Notes: generated from the letters alone by a model not told the origin. A stretch of DNA of 64,000 nucleotides from Bacteroidota bacterium (GCA_005772895.1 SXIH01000010.1:1-64000); one strand, 5' to 3'. Positions 7,849-18,003 are shown, counted from the stretch's first letter. Program-made: numbers and translations.

Positions 7849-9351
7849 TTATTCTTCGTCTTTTTTATTCGGGTTATTCAATCTGCTGTTCTTAACACTG
7901 TATCCGAAATAAATCAGGAATCCAACAGCCAACCAAATAATTAAACGCAACCAAGTATCACCCGGCAAGAACACCATCATAAATAAACATGCTGCAATTC
8001 CTAAAATCGGAACTAATGGAACCAACGGTGTTTTGAAAGCACGCGGTAAATCAGGTTGTGTTTTGCGCAATACTAAAACTCCAACGCACACTAAAATAAA
8101 TGCGAGCAATGTTCCAATACTTGTCATCTCCCCTACTATATCAGCAGGAACAAAAGCAGCGAACAAGCTTACAAATAACATGAACAATAAATTTGATTTT
8201 GCAGGTGTTCCAAATTTTGGATGAACAGCTGAAAATACTTTAGGAAGTAATCCATCTTTACTCATTGAGAAGAATACTCGTGATTGTCCCATTAACATTA
8301 CCAGAATCACCGAAGAGTAACCGGCAAGAATAGCAAGGATAATTGCTTTGTTTAGCCAAGGATAAGCAGGAGTAACAACTCCGTTTGCACCAATTTCTCC
8401 CATATGATCAATTGCAACAGCAACAGGAGCAATTCCATCAGCACCTTGGAAACTTGTATAACTTGTTACACCCGTCATAACGTGTGCAAACAATAAATAC
8501 AATACTGTACAAATTGCCAATGAAACTAAGATTCCTATTGGCATATCCCGTTTAGGATTTTTTGCTTCTTGTGCTGCAGTAGAAACAGCATCAAAACCGA
8601 TATAGGCGAAAAAGACTATGGCGGCAGCTCTGACAATTCCACTCATGCCAAAATTTCCAAACTCGCCAGTGTTTGTAGGAACGTATGGGCTATAGTTATC
8701 ATAATTAATATAACCCCAGCCTAAACAAATGAAAATTAATACTACAGAAACTTTTAAGGCAACAATAATTCCGTTTACCAATGCCGACTCTTTAGTTCCT
8801 TTCACTAATAATAACGACATCAGAATAACAATGAATACTGCAGGAAGGTTAACCATACCACTTACAATTGTTCCGTCAGCTAATGTTGCAGTATTAAAAG
8901 GCGACAAAGTAAGTTCCGGAGGAAGATGAATATCATAATATCCTAAGAATTTCACTAAATATCTCGACCAGCTGATAGAAACGGTTGCAGCACCAACAGC
9001 GTATTCCAACACCAAATCCCAACCAATAATCCAAGCAATAAATTCACCCATTGTTGCATAGGAATAAGTATATGCACTTCCAGCAACAGGAATCATGGAA
9101 GCAAACTCAGCATAACATAAACCCGCAAAAGCACAGGCAACAGCAGCAATCACAAACGAAATTGTAATACCAGGACCTGCATTATTTGCAGCAGCAGTTC
9201 CTGTAATTGAAAACAATCCGGCACCTATAATTGCACCTATACCCAATGCAACTAAAGAGCGTGCACTTAAAGTTCTTTTCAATCCTCCCTTTTCCCCTTC
9301 TGCTTCACCTTGAAGAGAACTAATTGATTTTTTAATCCAAAGATTTGCCAT
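7849..9351 (-). CDS. APC-family cationic-amino-acid-transporter-like protein
   Basis: The 500-residue protein starts with a hydrophilic segment, then helix 1 with LGIGAIIGAGLFSITG (about 36-51), the APC substrate site. CYAEFASMIPVAGSAYTYSY and the WDLVLEYAVGAATVSISWSRY stretch are typical of the CAT/YfnA branch, which has about 12-14 helices. Substrates of this branch include cationic amino acids and, in other members, branched or small neutral ones; the substrate here is not predictable. A good -33/-7 promoter lies upstream and a terminator downstream, so it is monocistronic. Confidence 0.9.
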   Translation of the reverse strand: MANLWIKKSISSLQGEAEGEKGGLKRTLSARSLVALGIGAIIGAGLFSITGTAAANNAGPGITISFVIAAVACAFAGLCYAEFASMIPVAGSAYTYSYATMGEFIAWIIGWDLVLEYAVGAATVSISWSRYLVKFLGYYDIHLPPELTLSPFNTATLADGTIVSGMVNLPAVFIVILMSLLLVKGTKESALVNGIIVALKVSVVLIFICLGWGYINYDNYSPYVPTNTGEFGNFGMSGIVRAAAIVFFAYIGFDAVSTAAQEAKNPKRDMPIGILVSLAICTVLYLLFAHVMTGVTSYTSFQGADGIAPVAVAIDHMGEIGANGVVTPAYPWLNKAIILAILAGYSSVILVMLMGQSRVFFSMSKDGLLPKVFSAVHPKFGTPAKSNLLFMLFVSLFAAFVPADIVGEMTSIGTLLAFILVCVGVLVLRKTQPDLPRAFKTPLVPLVPILGIAACLFMMVFLPGDTWLRLIIWLAVGFLIYFGYSVKNSRLNNPNKKDEE

Positions 9352-9373
9352 ATTTTTTATTTTGAATGAGTTC

Positions 9374-9406
9374 CAAATATATACAAGTTTTGATTATAAA
9401 TCCAAA
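9374..9406 (-). promoter_or_regulatory. Promoter (-33/-7) of the CAT-like transporter gene
   Basis: On the minus strand TTTG (9406-9403) is followed after 21 nt by TATATTTG (9381-9374), matching the Bacteroidota TTG / TAnnTTTG promoter. The inferred start site gives a leader of about 17-20 nt. Confidence 0.7.
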
Positions 9407-9495
9407 AATATAAAATCAGTTTTGCTATTTTTACAAACATTGCAAATATCTTCTGATTTGTTAGCGGATATGCAGGAGCTATATATATTATGTTC

Positions 9496-9503
9496 TATAT
9501 TTG
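9496..9503 (+). promoter_or_regulatory. -7 box directly before the 7TMR-phosphatase gene
   Basis: TATATTTG ends only 4 nt before the ATG at 9508. Transcription would start at or next to the start codon, so the mRNA may be leaderless. Confidence 0.6.
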
Positions 9504-9507
9504 AGTG

Positions 9508-11673
9508 ATGAAAAAAGCACTGCTTTTATTCTTATTTCTTTTCTCACTTGTCGGTTTTGCACAAACCGATAATTACTTTCATTTCGATTCACTTCCCGGA
9601 CAGCAAGAATACACAGTAAATGAGCCCAGCATACAAGTTCTGACAAATTGGAAATATCACAAAGGTGACGACATGCGGTGGGCTGATTCGGCATTTGATG
9701 ATAGCTCCTGGAATTTTGTTGCACCCAATTTAAATTTTGATTCACTTGCTCCCGGCACTTTTGAAACTATCGGCTGGTTTAGGCTACACTTAATTGTAGA
9801 TACCACTTTACTAAACAAAACACTTGCATTTTTAATAACTCAGTCAGGTGCTTCGGAAGTTTATCTGGATGGAAAACTAATTCATTCGTTTGGCAAAATA
9901 GATCAGAAAAATTTAGCCAATGAAGAAGGATACGACCCTCAAGAAGTTCCAATGCCTATCCGGTTCGAAAAAAGCAGAATACATGTTATTGCCATCAGAT
10001 ATGCATATGCGACAGCTGTGGATGACTACAAAAAAAATCTGGTAGATGCAGTTGGATTTGATTTTAAGTTCGCTGAAATGCGGGATGCTATTGTATACAA
10101 ATTTCTGACTTCAAATACTATCACAGCAATATTTATATTTTATTTCACATTTTTTATCGCATTAAGTTTTCTGCATTTTGCGTTTTTTATTTTTTACAGA
10201 GAAAACAAATCCAATTTATATTACAGCATTTTTGCCGGAGCATTCGGAACATTTTTCCTTTCTATACTAATAGCCAGACACTTTATGATTCCTGAATTTG
10301 TAAGATCAGTAAATCATTACGCTTCCATGTTGTCCGATTTTTATATTCCTTCCTTGATTGCAATGCTTTACAGTATTTTTTACAAAAAACTACCTAAGAT
10401 ATTCTGGATATGGGTTGTATTATTTGCAATTGACTTTATCATGAACATCCTTTATAAAGAATCAAAAATATTCGGGATTTTACTTTACTCTATCTTCATT
10501 ATAGAATCATTACGGATTATTATTGCCGCTATTTATAAAAAATTAGAAGGCGCATGGATATTAGGTTCAGGTATTATTACTACCATTGGTTTTTTTGCAG
10601 TCTTTTTTGTTCTTGCAACCTTAGGAATAAAATCGCACTTTAACACTGCAGGATGGGGAGGATTTTTCTTGGGAATACTTGTTATTTATGTCACATTAAG
10701 TATTCCGCTTTCAATGACAATATACTTAGCCCGCGATTTTGCCAAGACAAGTAAAAATCTTTCAAAAAAATTAATTGAAGTAGAAGAACTTTCTGCAAAA
10801 AGTCTTGAACAGGAAAAAGAAAAACAGAAAATTTTAGAAACACAAAATGAAGTGTTAGAAGTTCAGGTAAAAGAGCGGACGTCAGAAATTGAAGAACAGA
10901 AAAAATTAATCGAGGAAAAAAATAAAGATATTACCGACAGTATTAATTATGCCAAACGGATTCAGGAAGCAATTCTGCCTGAACAATCGAGCTTAACTAA
11001 TATTTTTACAAATTCATTTGTATTATTTAAACCAAAAGACATTGTAAGCGGAGATTTTTATTGGTTTACTGAGCACAAAGACAAAAAAATAGTAGTTGCA
11101 GCAGATTGTACAGGGCACGGAGTTCCGGGTGCTTTAATGAGCATGATAGGTTGTAACATACTAAATAAAATAATTCTGGATGAAGGAGTAACACAACCCG
11201 ATTTAATATTGGACAGATTGAATGAAGAAGTAAGAACTGCTTTAAAGCAAAGAGAAAATGCTTCAGAAACCCGCGATGGAATGGATATAGCTATTATTAC
11301 TATTTCAGGCAGCGAATTGCAATTTGCAGGCGCTCAGCGACCGCTTTACATTATTACAGGCAATGAATTAAAAGAAATCAAAGCCAATAAATTTTCGATT
11401 GGCGGAATTCAGGAAGAAAAACGAACATTTACGAATCATATATTAACTTTGCAAAAAAATGATTCTCTCTATTTATCATCAGATGGATATGCAGATCAGT
11501 TTGGCGGAGAAAGTGGTAAAAAATTAATGACCAAAAATTTCAAAGAGTTACTTTTGAAAATCCAAAACGATTCAATGAAAGCACAAAAACAATTTTTGGG
11601 CGACTCTATTGAAAACTGGAGAGGTTCGAGAGAACAGGTAGATGATATATTAGTTATCGGAATAAAAATTTAA
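9508..11673 (+). CDS. 7TM receptor with SpoIIE-type PP2C phosphatase domain
   Basis: This 721-residue sensor has a signal peptide (1-19), an extracytoplasmic beta-rich ligand-binding-like domain (about 30-190, with SEVYLDGKLIHSFG), seven hydrophobic segments (about 200-410), a coiled coil (about 415-490) and a SpoIIE phosphatase domain (about 500-720). The phosphatase keeps its metal-binding acidic motifs SGDFYWF, AADCTGHGVPGALMS, RDGMDIAII and SSDGYADQFGG. Such proteins usually dephosphorylate anti-anti-sigma factors in partner-switching pathways; the partner is not in this window. ATG 9508 is preferred to GTG 9505. Its TAA stop shares a base with the next ATG (TAATG), implying translational coupling. 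Confidence 0.88.
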   Translation: MKKALLLFLFLFSLVGFAQTDNYFHFDSLPGQQEYTVNEPSIQVLTNWKYHKGDDMRWADSAFDDSSWNFVAPNLNFDSLAPGTFETIGWFRLHLIVDTTLLNKTLAFLITQSGASEVYLDGKLIHSFGKIDQKNLANEEGYDPQEVPMPIRFEKSRIHVIAIRYAYATAVDDYKKNLVDAVGFDFKFAEMRDAIVYKFLTSNTITAIFIFYFTFFIALSFLHFAFFIFYRENKSNLYYSIFAGAFGTFFLSILIARHFMIPEFVRSVNHYASMLSDFYIPSLIAMLYSIFYKKLPKIFWIWVVLFAIDFIMNILYKESKIFGILLYSIFIIESLRIIIAAIYKKLEGAWILGSGIITTIGFFAVFFVLATLGIKSHFNTAGWGGFFLGILVIYVTLSIPLSMTIYLARDFAKTSKNLSKKLIEVEELSAKSLEQEKEKQKILETQNEVLEVQVKERTSEIEEQKKLIEEKNKDITDSINYAKRIQEAILPEQSSLTNIFTNSFVLFKPKDIVSGDFYWFTEHKDKKIVVAADCTGHGVPGALMSMIGCNILNKIILDEGVTQPDLILDRLNEEVRTALKQRENASETRDGMDIAIITISGSELQFAGAQRPLYIITGNELKEIKANKFSIGGIQEEKRTFTNHILTLQKNDSLYLSSDGYADQFGGESGKKLMTKNFKELLLKIQNDSMKAQKQFLGDSIENWRGSREQVDDILVIGIKI

Positions 11674-13691
11674 TGAAAGCGATTAGCAATAACTTATTTT
11701 TGAATAAAACGAAGCAATTCCTAGTTGCTTTTATTTTATTTGTTTTTTGTTCCTCAGCAGTTGCTAAGAATAACGATTCCATTTTATTTCAAAAGAAAAT
11801 AGATTCCCTTCAGAATTTAATCGACAATTCTAAAAAGGATGATGATAAAATTTCATATTTACTCCAAATTGCAAAAGCACAAGAAACAAACGACAGACTA
11901 AAAGCATTTGACTTTGCAAATATTGCTTATGCATTAGCACAAAAAACAAAAAACAAACTAAGAACAGGACAGTGCATTAATTTTTTGGGCGACTTAAATT
12001 GGTTTTCCGGTGATTATGCAAGTGCATCCAATTATTATTATAAAGCGCTGGGGATATATGAAGAATTAAAGGATACGGCAGGAATGGCAGAATGCTATAG
12101 AAACATTGGATGGATATTAATGGGTCAGGAGCGTTTTAAGGAAACCGTTGAATACTTTAATAAATCTCTTGCTATAAATCAAAAATTAAAGTTGAATCAA
12201 AGAGTAATTGCCAATTTAGATGATTTGGGGATTGTAAATAAACAAATGGGCAATTATGAAGAAGCTATCAAATTTTGTAAACAAACAATAAAACTATCCG
12301 AATCCGATAAGAGCACTAAAGGTTTAGCAACTGGTTATGGCAACTTAGCAATCATTTATGTTGAAATGGGGCAATACGATATTGCGATTGAAAGCTTTCA
12401 AATTTCCAATAAAAATCATGAAAGTATTGATGATCATTATAATTGTGCCGAAGGATATGTTGGATTAGCACAATGTTATTTTCAAATAAAAAATTATCAT
12501 AAAGCGCAAGAATATGCTGAGAAGTCATTGGCTATTTCTCAAAAATTTCAGTATAAAACTACATTAACATCCGCATATCAACTTTTGGCTCACGTTTATT
12601 CCAATCAAAATAATTACCAAAAGGCATTCAAATACATGGAACTTTTTTCCAATTTGAGAGACTCAACTTACAATGAAAAAAATAGCAGGCAAATTAATGA
12701 AATGTCGGCTAAATATGAATCGGAGAAAAAAGAGTTGATGATTAATTCTTTGGAAAAAGATAAAGCATTGTCTGACGAAAAATCAGCGCAAGACAAAAAA
12801 TTTAAAACTTATTCCATTATCTTTTTTAGTCTAATTGCAGTTTTCGTTTTCTTTTTATTCAGAAGTTTTTTGCAAAAGAAAAAAGCAAACAATTCCTTAT
12901 CACTTGCCTATAAAGAAATTGAAGTAAAGAACAAAGACATTACAGATAGCATTAACTACGCAAAACAAATTCAAAGAGCAAGGCTTCCAAATCCATCTAT
13001 TATATTAAGCCATTTACCAGATTCGTTTGGATTATACAAACCGAAAGATGTGGTGAGTGGAGATTTTTATTGGTTTGCAGAACATGAGAATGGAAAGCTT
13101 TTACTGGCTGCAGCAGATTGCACAGGACATGGAATTCCGGGAGCATTCATGAGCTTAATTGGGATTGATGAATTGAATCATGCCGTTTTAGAAAAACGCT
13201 TGTGTGACACTTCCTCCATTTTATCTTCATTAAATAAAGGAGTAAAAAAAGCATTGCGTCAAAATGAAGAGAACTCTATGTCGCGTGACGGAATGGATAT
13301 TGCTCTTCTTATTTTTGATTTGAAAAACAATACACTGGAATATGCTGGTGCAAATCGTCCCTTATACTATATCCGCGACAACGCCTTGAATGAAATTCCA
13401 CCAACTAAATCTGCAATCGGTGGAATTACTTCCAATGATCAGGTTTTTAAAAGTCATGTTCGAGAAATAAAGAAGAATGATATGATTTATGTTTTCACTG
13501 ATGGGTTTGCTGATCAGTTCGGTGGTGAGAGCGGTAAAAAATATATGACAAAACGTTTCAAAGATTTACTACTTTCCATCCATCATAAGCCTGCTACGGA
13601 GCAGGAAGCCATTTTAGAAAAATCTCTTGCCGAATGGAAAAAAGATATCAGTCAAGTAGATGATATTCTTGTTATGGGAGTTAGAATTTAA
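11673..13691 (+). CDS. TPR sensor with SpoIIE-type PP2C phosphatase domain
   Basis: The 672-residue protein has a signal/anchor segment (about 12-32), roughly seven tetratricopeptide repeats (about 45-350; for example AECYRNIGWILMGQERFKET), one membrane helix (about 380-398), a linker and a phosphatase domain (about 430-672). The phosphatase retains SGDFYWF, AADCTGHGIPGAFMS, RDGMDIALL and FTDGFADQFGG. The linker motif DITDSINYAKQIQ recurs in all three phosphatase sensors of the window. The gene is coupled to the preceding receptor by a one-base overlap. Its stop codon overlaps the stop of the converging RmlD-like gene. Periplasmic TPRs sensing a ligand or protein and controlling the cytoplasmic phosphatase is inference. 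Confidence 0.87.
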   Translation: MKAISNNLFLNKTKQFLVAFILFVFCSSAVAKNNDSILFQKKIDSLQNLIDNSKKDDDKISYLLQIAKAQETNDRLKAFDFANIAYALAQKTKNKLRTGQCINFLGDLNWFSGDYASASNYYYKALGIYEELKDTAGMAECYRNIGWILMGQERFKETVEYFNKSLAINQKLKLNQRVIANLDDLGIVNKQMGNYEEAIKFCKQTIKLSESDKSTKGLATGYGNLAIIYVEMGQYDIAIESFQISNKNHESIDDHYNCAEGYVGLAQCYFQIKNYHKAQEYAEKSLAISQKFQYKTTLTSAYQLLAHVYSNQNNYQKAFKYMELFSNLRDSTYNEKNSRQINEMSAKYESEKKELMINSLEKDKALSDEKSAQDKKFKTYSIIFFSLIAVFVFFLFRSFLQKKKANNSLSLAYKEIEVKNKDITDSINYAKQIQRARLPNPSIILSHLPDSFGLYKPKDVVSGDFYWFAEHENGKLLLAAADCTGHGIPGAFMSLIGIDELNHAVLEKRLCDTSSILSSLNKGVKKALRQNEENSMSRDGMDIALLIFDLKNNTLEYAGANRPLYYIRDNALNEIPPTKSAIGGITSNDQVFKSHVREIKKNDMIYVFTDGFADQFGGESGKKYMTKRFKDLLLSIHHKPATEQEAILEKSLAEWKKDISQVDDILVMGVRI

Positions 13692-14599
13692 TTTTTCAAT
13701 TGCGCATCCAAAATTTTCAAGCCTTCTTCAAATGAATGAGGTGCATATCCCAATTCTTTTTTCGCTTTGCTGATATCAAAGCCTGTACGTGGCGGACGTT
13801 TTGCTGCTTGATTTAGATTATCCGATTTAGATGGAGTAACCAACGACTTATCTAATTTCCAAAAATCTGCTACTTTGTAAACCAATTCCAAAATGCTCAT
13901 GGCGGTTGGTCCCGATAAATGAAAAATTCCTTTTGCTTTTTTGTCTGCAATTAAAATACAACCCTCTGCTAAATCTTCTGCTAATGTTGGCGAACGGAAT
14001 TGGTCATCCACAACATTAATTTTTTGTCCTTTTGTAAGTGCATCTTTTGCCCAAAGAACAATATTGGAGCGACTCATATTATCTACTATTCCGTAAACAA
14101 TAATAGTACGGGCAATTGCCCAATTAATAGAACTTTTTTGTAATACCTTTTCTGATTCAGCTTTAGAAAGCGCATAATAACTTTGTGGATTAGGAATATC
14201 TGTTTCCACATAAACGCTACCTTTTTCACCATCAAAAATAAAATCGGTAGAAAGATGAATTAAATGACACTCACTTTTATTTTCAGAAATTACATCAACA
14301 ATATTTTGAACGGCTGTTACATTTATTGTCCAACATTCTTCACGCTTTGTTTCACAAGCATCCACATTGGTCATCGCAGCGGTATTGATAATTACATCGG
14401 GCTGATGTTTTTTGAAAATTGTTTCTACTTGAGATTTTTGTGTAATGTCGAGCGACTCGTATGTATAACCGTCTTTTTTTATTAAACGATTAGCACCAAC
14501 TGAAGTAGCAATTACTTGTACATCATTCCGTTTTAATAGAGCGTAAACTAATTTTTGGCCTAATAAACCGTTGCTACCGGTGATTAATATTCTTGTCAT
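13688..14599 (-). CDS. RmlD-like NAD(P)-dependent sugar-nucleotide reductase/epimerase
   Basis: The 303-residue short-chain dehydrogenase has the Rossmann motif ITGSNGLLGQK (6-16), the LSTDFIFDGEKG segment and the YYALSKAE catalytic Tyr-x-x-x-Lys (about 161-165). Overall it fits RmlD_sub_bind proteins such as dTDP-4-dehydrorhamnose reductase. No other rml genes are nearby, and the neighbours are a K+ channel and DUF2851, so rhamnose synthesis is doubtful. It lies 3 bp after the K+ channel gene and is the last gene of a four-gene leftward operon. Confidence 0.85.
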   Translation of the reverse strand: MTRILITGSNGLLGQKLVYALLKRNDVQVIATSVGANRLIKKDGYTYESLDITQKSQVETIFKKHQPDVIINTAAMTNVDACETKREECWTINVTAVQNIVDVISENKSECHLIHLSTDFIFDGEKGSVYVETDIPNPQSYYALSKAESEKVLQKSSINWAIARTIIVYGIVDNMSRSNIVLWAKDALTKGQKINVVDDQFRSPTLAEDLAEGCILIADKKAKGIFHLSGPTAMSILELVYKVADFWKLDKSLVTPSKSDNLNQAAKRPPRTGFDISKAKKELGYAPHSFEEGLKILDAQLKN

Positions 14600-14602
14600 A
14601 AA

Positions 14603-15616
14603 TTATCTAGCGAATAACTCCCTTAACTTACTAATCTGCTCCGAAGTTCCTAACACAAACAATTTAGCATCAGGAATAATAATAGTGTCTGCGCTTGGAT
14701 TAATGATATATTCCCCTTCTGCTGTTTTAAAACCGATAATGTTTGCTCCCGATTTATTTCTTATTTCCAAATCACGGATGGATTTATTTTGAAAAGTTTC
14801 CGGTAAATTATCAAATGTAATTTCTTCTAATCTGATATTGTCTGTCCCCTGCCCGGTAATATAATCCACAAATTCCATCACATCGGGTTTCATTACCAAT
14901 GATGCCATGTGTGCACCACCAAGCTTATCCGGCATTATAATATTATCAGCTCCGGCAAGTTTTAATTTTTTATCTGAGTTATCTTCTGATGCTCGGGAAA
15001 TGATTGTCAGTTTTGGATTTAATGTTCTAGCAGAAAGTACTATAAATAAATTGTCTGCATCAATAGGCAATGTAGTGATAAGCGCTTTTGCTTTTAAAAC
15101 TCCTGCTTTAATTAATACTTCATCCAAGGTTGCATCGCCTTCCAAAACCAAATCGGAAAATTTGTGATTGATTGCCGCTACAATATCCTTTTTTTGTTCT
15201 ATCACCACAAAACGAGTGTTGTGTTTTTTAAACACATGTGCTGCTTGTTTACCGTTTCTTCCGAAACCACAAACAATAACATGGTTTTCTAATTTTTCGA
15301 TTGCTGCGTTCACTTTATAGTTTTTATAATATTGATTAAATTCTCCATCAAGTACATATTGCGAAATGGAGGTAACGGCATAAGCAAATGTACCAAAACT
15401 TGTGATAATTAAAAAGGCTGTAAATACTCTTCCTTCGTCACTCAATGGTTGTACTTCTTGAAAGCCAACCGTTGCAACTGTAATTATCGTCATGTAAAAG
15501 GCATCCAAAAATCTATATTCTTCAATTATCATAAATCCAATTATTCCAATGAAAACAATAATTGTGATTAGAATAAAAGGAATATAAATTTTTGAAAACT
15601 GACGAAAATTTAACAA
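14603..15616 (-). CDS. Two-TM potassium channel with RCK (TrkA) domains
   Basis: The 337-residue protein has membrane helices at about 12-31 and 64-88 flanking a pore helix and selectivity filter TVGF (49-52). These are followed by an RCK N-domain with the nucleotide-binding glycine motif VCGFGRNG (115-122) and an RCK C-domain (about 245-335). The fold matches MthK-type K+ channels gated by ligands on the RCK ring. The filter has Phe in place of the usual Tyr, which is common in bacterial channels. The start is TTG at 15616: no ATG lies between the upstream stop and the first helix. Confidence 0.87.
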   Translation of the reverse strand: MLNFRQFSKIYIPFILITIIVFIGIIGFMIIEEYRFLDAFYMTIITVATVGFQEVQPLSDEGRVFTAFLIITSFGTFAYAVTSISQYVLDGEFNQYYKNYKVNAAIEKLENHVIVCGFGRNGKQAAHVFKKHNTRFVVIEQKKDIVAAINHKFSDLVLEGDATLDEVLIKAGVLKAKALITTLPIDADNLFIVLSARTLNPKLTIISRASEDNSDKKLKLAGADNIIMPDKLGGAHMASLVMKPDVMEFVDYITGQGTDNIRLEEITFDNLPETFQNKSIRDLEIRNKSGANIIGFKTAEGEYIINPSADTIIIPDAKLFVLGTSEQISKLRELFAR

Positions 15617-15634
15617 GCTATTCTGATTTAGAAA

Positions 15635-15865
15635 TTATAAATCCCAAACACTTCTTCTTTTACTTTTGAAAGGCTTAAAAAATTCTTTATTCTCTAAAAT
15701 AAATGCCATTACAAAATACATAATGATGGGTGAGCCAACTGTAAAAAAAGAAAGGTAAATAAAATACATACGGATTTTAGTAGAATTGATGCCGAGCTTT
15801 TTGCCCCACCATTCACAAACACCAAATGCCTGTGTTTCGAACCAAGCCTGAATACGTTTTACCAT
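15635..15865 (-). CDS. PspC-domain small membrane protein
   Basis: From ATG at 15865 this is a 76-residue protein with a PspC-type fold: a short N-terminal amphipathic part (ETQAFGVCEWWGKKLGI) and one long hydrophobic segment (MYFIYLSFFTVGSPIIMYFVMAF). PspC proteins sense or buffer membrane stress. It ends in a basic tail, FKSKRRSVWDL. It lies between the DUF2851 gene (26 bp) and the K+ channel gene (18 bp). A longer reading frame from TTG 15883 is possible but the ATG is preferred. Confidence 0.8.
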   Translation of the reverse strand: MVKRIQAWFETQAFGVCEWWGKKLGINSTKIRMYFIYLSFFTVGSPIIMYFVMAFILENKEFFKPFKSKRRSVWDL

Positions 15866-15891
15866 AGAAGAGTACTTTAACAAGCATAAAA

Positions 15892-17166
15892 TTACGAATT
15901 TTTTAGCAAATAATTACCAATAGAACAGTTGAGACACTTTTTATGGCTACAATACTCATTTTTTAACTGTAGCAATGCTTGTGTGGAGTGCGCTGTTTTA
16001 ACTGAGACGCCCAATTTTTCCCATTTTCGGGTAATAGAATTGCTTTCCCCACGGGTTTGCTCTAAAAACAATAAAGCCCTGCTTATATACTTTTCATCAT
16101 CCTTTTGTTTTCCATACACAAACAAAAACGGAACAATTGTATTGATGATAATATTATTGATGGCTTCCTCACCCAAAGATTTTGGTTTTTTATTAGAGAT
16201 TCTGTCCAGCATAAAATGCGATTCCCAATATCCGGAAACTGAAACATTCATCATCTTTTTGAGTTCGGATGCGTTTTCCAACTCCAAGATTTTTGAAAAC
16301 AAATGGCTTGAATGATAAATCAAATTGGCAAACTGAGCAATCCGGATACTAGGAAAATTAATGGGGCGTAAACGCAAATATTTCCAAAGATGTTTTTCGA
16401 TAGGCTGCAATTTGAATTTTTGTTTTAAAAAAGCGTATTCGTTTTGCAACTGCTGAGGATATTTCTCTGTAAAATGTTCAAACAACATTCCTGCTTGTCC
16501 GAATAACAAAGCTTCCAATTGAAGTAAACTACTTTTGTGCTTTCCTAAAACGATGGAAGGAATAGACTTTGCTAATAATTCAAAAGGCTCAGCATTGGTT
16601 TTAAATCCGAAGTTACGTGCTAAACTTTGGTAAAATGTTTCTTCCCAGTTGTTGTTATTTAATTTCAAACTATCGATAATAGCAATTGATTTTCGCTCTA
16701 ATCGCTCAAGTAACAATTTATCTTTTGTGCTGTTAATAATAAATTCGGGAACAGAAGAAATTTGTTTTTCGCAAGGAACCCAATCGGTGCTGGATTTAAA
16801 ATCGAGGTAATTCTGGTATAACTTTTTATGAATACGGTTTTTAATTTCCAAAGTAGGAATTTCTTCTCCGGTGCTTCTGTGCAAAATAGTATCCGCGTTG
16901 TTTACAACATGCAAAATAATATTGTCGTAAGCTTTGTCGTTTTGATGTAAGTGTCGTTTCCAATCACTTGAATTGATGTGTACTTCCACATTGCCAGCCC
17001 AAAGCGTTTCGCCTACTTTAATTTTTCCATTAAAAAAGTCGGGGCCGGCATCAAAATTATGATCTCCGGGTTTTTGAATTTCAACAAGTTCTCCTTTGGT
17101 GGTTTTCAGTTCTAATTGATCAAACAATCTGAACTTCCAGATGTGGTGTAAGAATTCTTCGGTCAT
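15892..17166 (-). CDS. DUF2851 family protein
   Basis: The 424-residue protein matches DUF2851, a family of unknown function widespread in Bacteroidota. It starts MTEEFLHHIWKFRLFDQLEL and contains the conserved GDHNFDAGPDFFNGKIKV and WAGNVEVHINSSDWKRHLH segments near residues 33-89. The HINSSDWKRH...AYDNIILHVV arrangement looks nuclease-like, but I do not assign an activity. The C terminus has a Cys cluster HKKCLNCSIG that could bind a metal. It is the first gene of the leftward DUF2851-PspC-channel-RmlD operon. Confidence 0.85.
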   Translation of the reverse strand: MTEEFLHHIWKFRLFDQLELKTTKGELVEIQKPGDHNFDAGPDFFNGKIKVGETLWAGNVEVHINSSDWKRHLHQNDKAYDNIILHVVNNADTILHRSTGEEIPTLEIKNRIHKKLYQNYLDFKSSTDWVPCEKQISSVPEFIINSTKDKLLLERLERKSIAIIDSLKLNNNNWEETFYQSLARNFGFKTNAEPFELLAKSIPSIVLGKHKSSLLQLEALLFGQAGMLFEHFTEKYPQQLQNEYAFLKQKFKLQPIEKHLWKYLRLRPINFPSIRIAQFANLIYHSSHLFSKILELENASELKKMMNVSVSGYWESHFMLDRISNKKPKSLGEEAINNIIINTIVPFLFVYGKQKDDEKYISRALLFLEQTRGESNSITRKWEKLGVSVKTAHSTQALLQLKNEYCSHKKCLNCSIGNYLLKNS

Positions 17167-17239
17167 AGATTGCGAAAATAATTTTTTTCTGTTTTTCTAC
17201 AATAATAGAATTGAAAATTATTTAGGAGTCGGAGGCAAC

Positions 17240-17247
17240 TAAATTTG
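17240..17247 (+). promoter_or_regulatory. Possible -7 box upstream of the methyltransferase gene
   Basis: TAAATTTG matches TAnnTTTG about 75 nt before the start codon. No clear -33 element is visible. Confidence 0.4.
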
Positions 17248-17322
17248 AACATGTCGTCTATTGAATGTATTTGCTATTACTCTCTGTTGCAAATTTCAAA
17301 ACAATTAACAAAATGAAAAAGT

Positions 17323-18003
17323 ATGGACAGAGAATTAGTGAAGGACATTATCCAATGGGATATTGAAAACTGGGGGCATTTAATTCAGTTGTGGAGTAGA
17401 CATATAAATACAGGTGAGTATTTAAATTGTTTAGAAATAGGTGCTAAAAAAGGTGGCCTTTCCTTATGGGTTGCACTAAACAGACACAATATAATATGTT
17501 CTGACTTTGATAATCCTCAAAATACAGCAAAGCTTTTGCATGAAAAATATAAAGTAAGTAAAAATGTAAATTATCAAGCGATAGACATTCTGGATATTCC
17601 ATATCAAAATCATTTTGACATTGTTTTCATAAAATCTATTCTTCCAAGTGTTGGTAACAACGATCAAAAAGAGTTACAAGAAAAAGCAATAAAGTCGATT
17701 TATCAATCGTTGAAACCCGGAGGCAAATTGCTTTTTGCAGAAAACTTAACCGGAACAATGTTCCATTCATTTGCCAGGAAAAAATTTGTTCATTGGGGAA
17801 CTCAAGTAAGATATCTTCAACTGGAAGAAATGTTGGATTTTTTAAAAGATTACAAAAAAGTTGAATACCAAACTTATGGTTTTTTTGGTGCTTTTGGGAA
17901 AACTGAAAAACAAAGAAGATTATTAGGAAAAATAGACACGCTAGTCAACAGAGTAATTCCATTAAAATGGAATTATTTGATAATTGGAACTGCAACTAAA
18001 TGA
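17323..18003 (+). CDS. Class I SAM-dependent methyltransferase
   Basis: The 226-residue protein has a Rossmann-type methyltransferase core: motif I CLEIGAKKGGLSLWVA (about 36-51), an acidic residue ending strand 2 (ICSDFDNPQ), YQAIDILDIPY and the post-motif SLKPGGKLLFAENLTG (about 130-145). A C-terminal extension (VKYL-like, about 150-226) probably binds the substrate. The acceptor is unknown; the outline resembles small-molecule or sugar methyltransferases. It is a lone rightward gene facing pyrF. Confidence 0.8.
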   Translation: MDRELVKDIIQWDIENWGHLIQLWSRHINTGEYLNCLEIGAKKGGLSLWVALNRHNIICSDFDNPQNTAKLLHEKYKVSKNVNYQAIDILDIPYQNHFDIVFIKSILPSVGNNDQKELQEKAIKSIYQSLKPGGKLLFAENLTGTMFHSFARKKFVHWGTQVRYLQLEEMLDFLKDYKKVEYQTYGFFGAFGKTEKQRRLLGKIDTLVNRVIPLKWNYLIIGTATK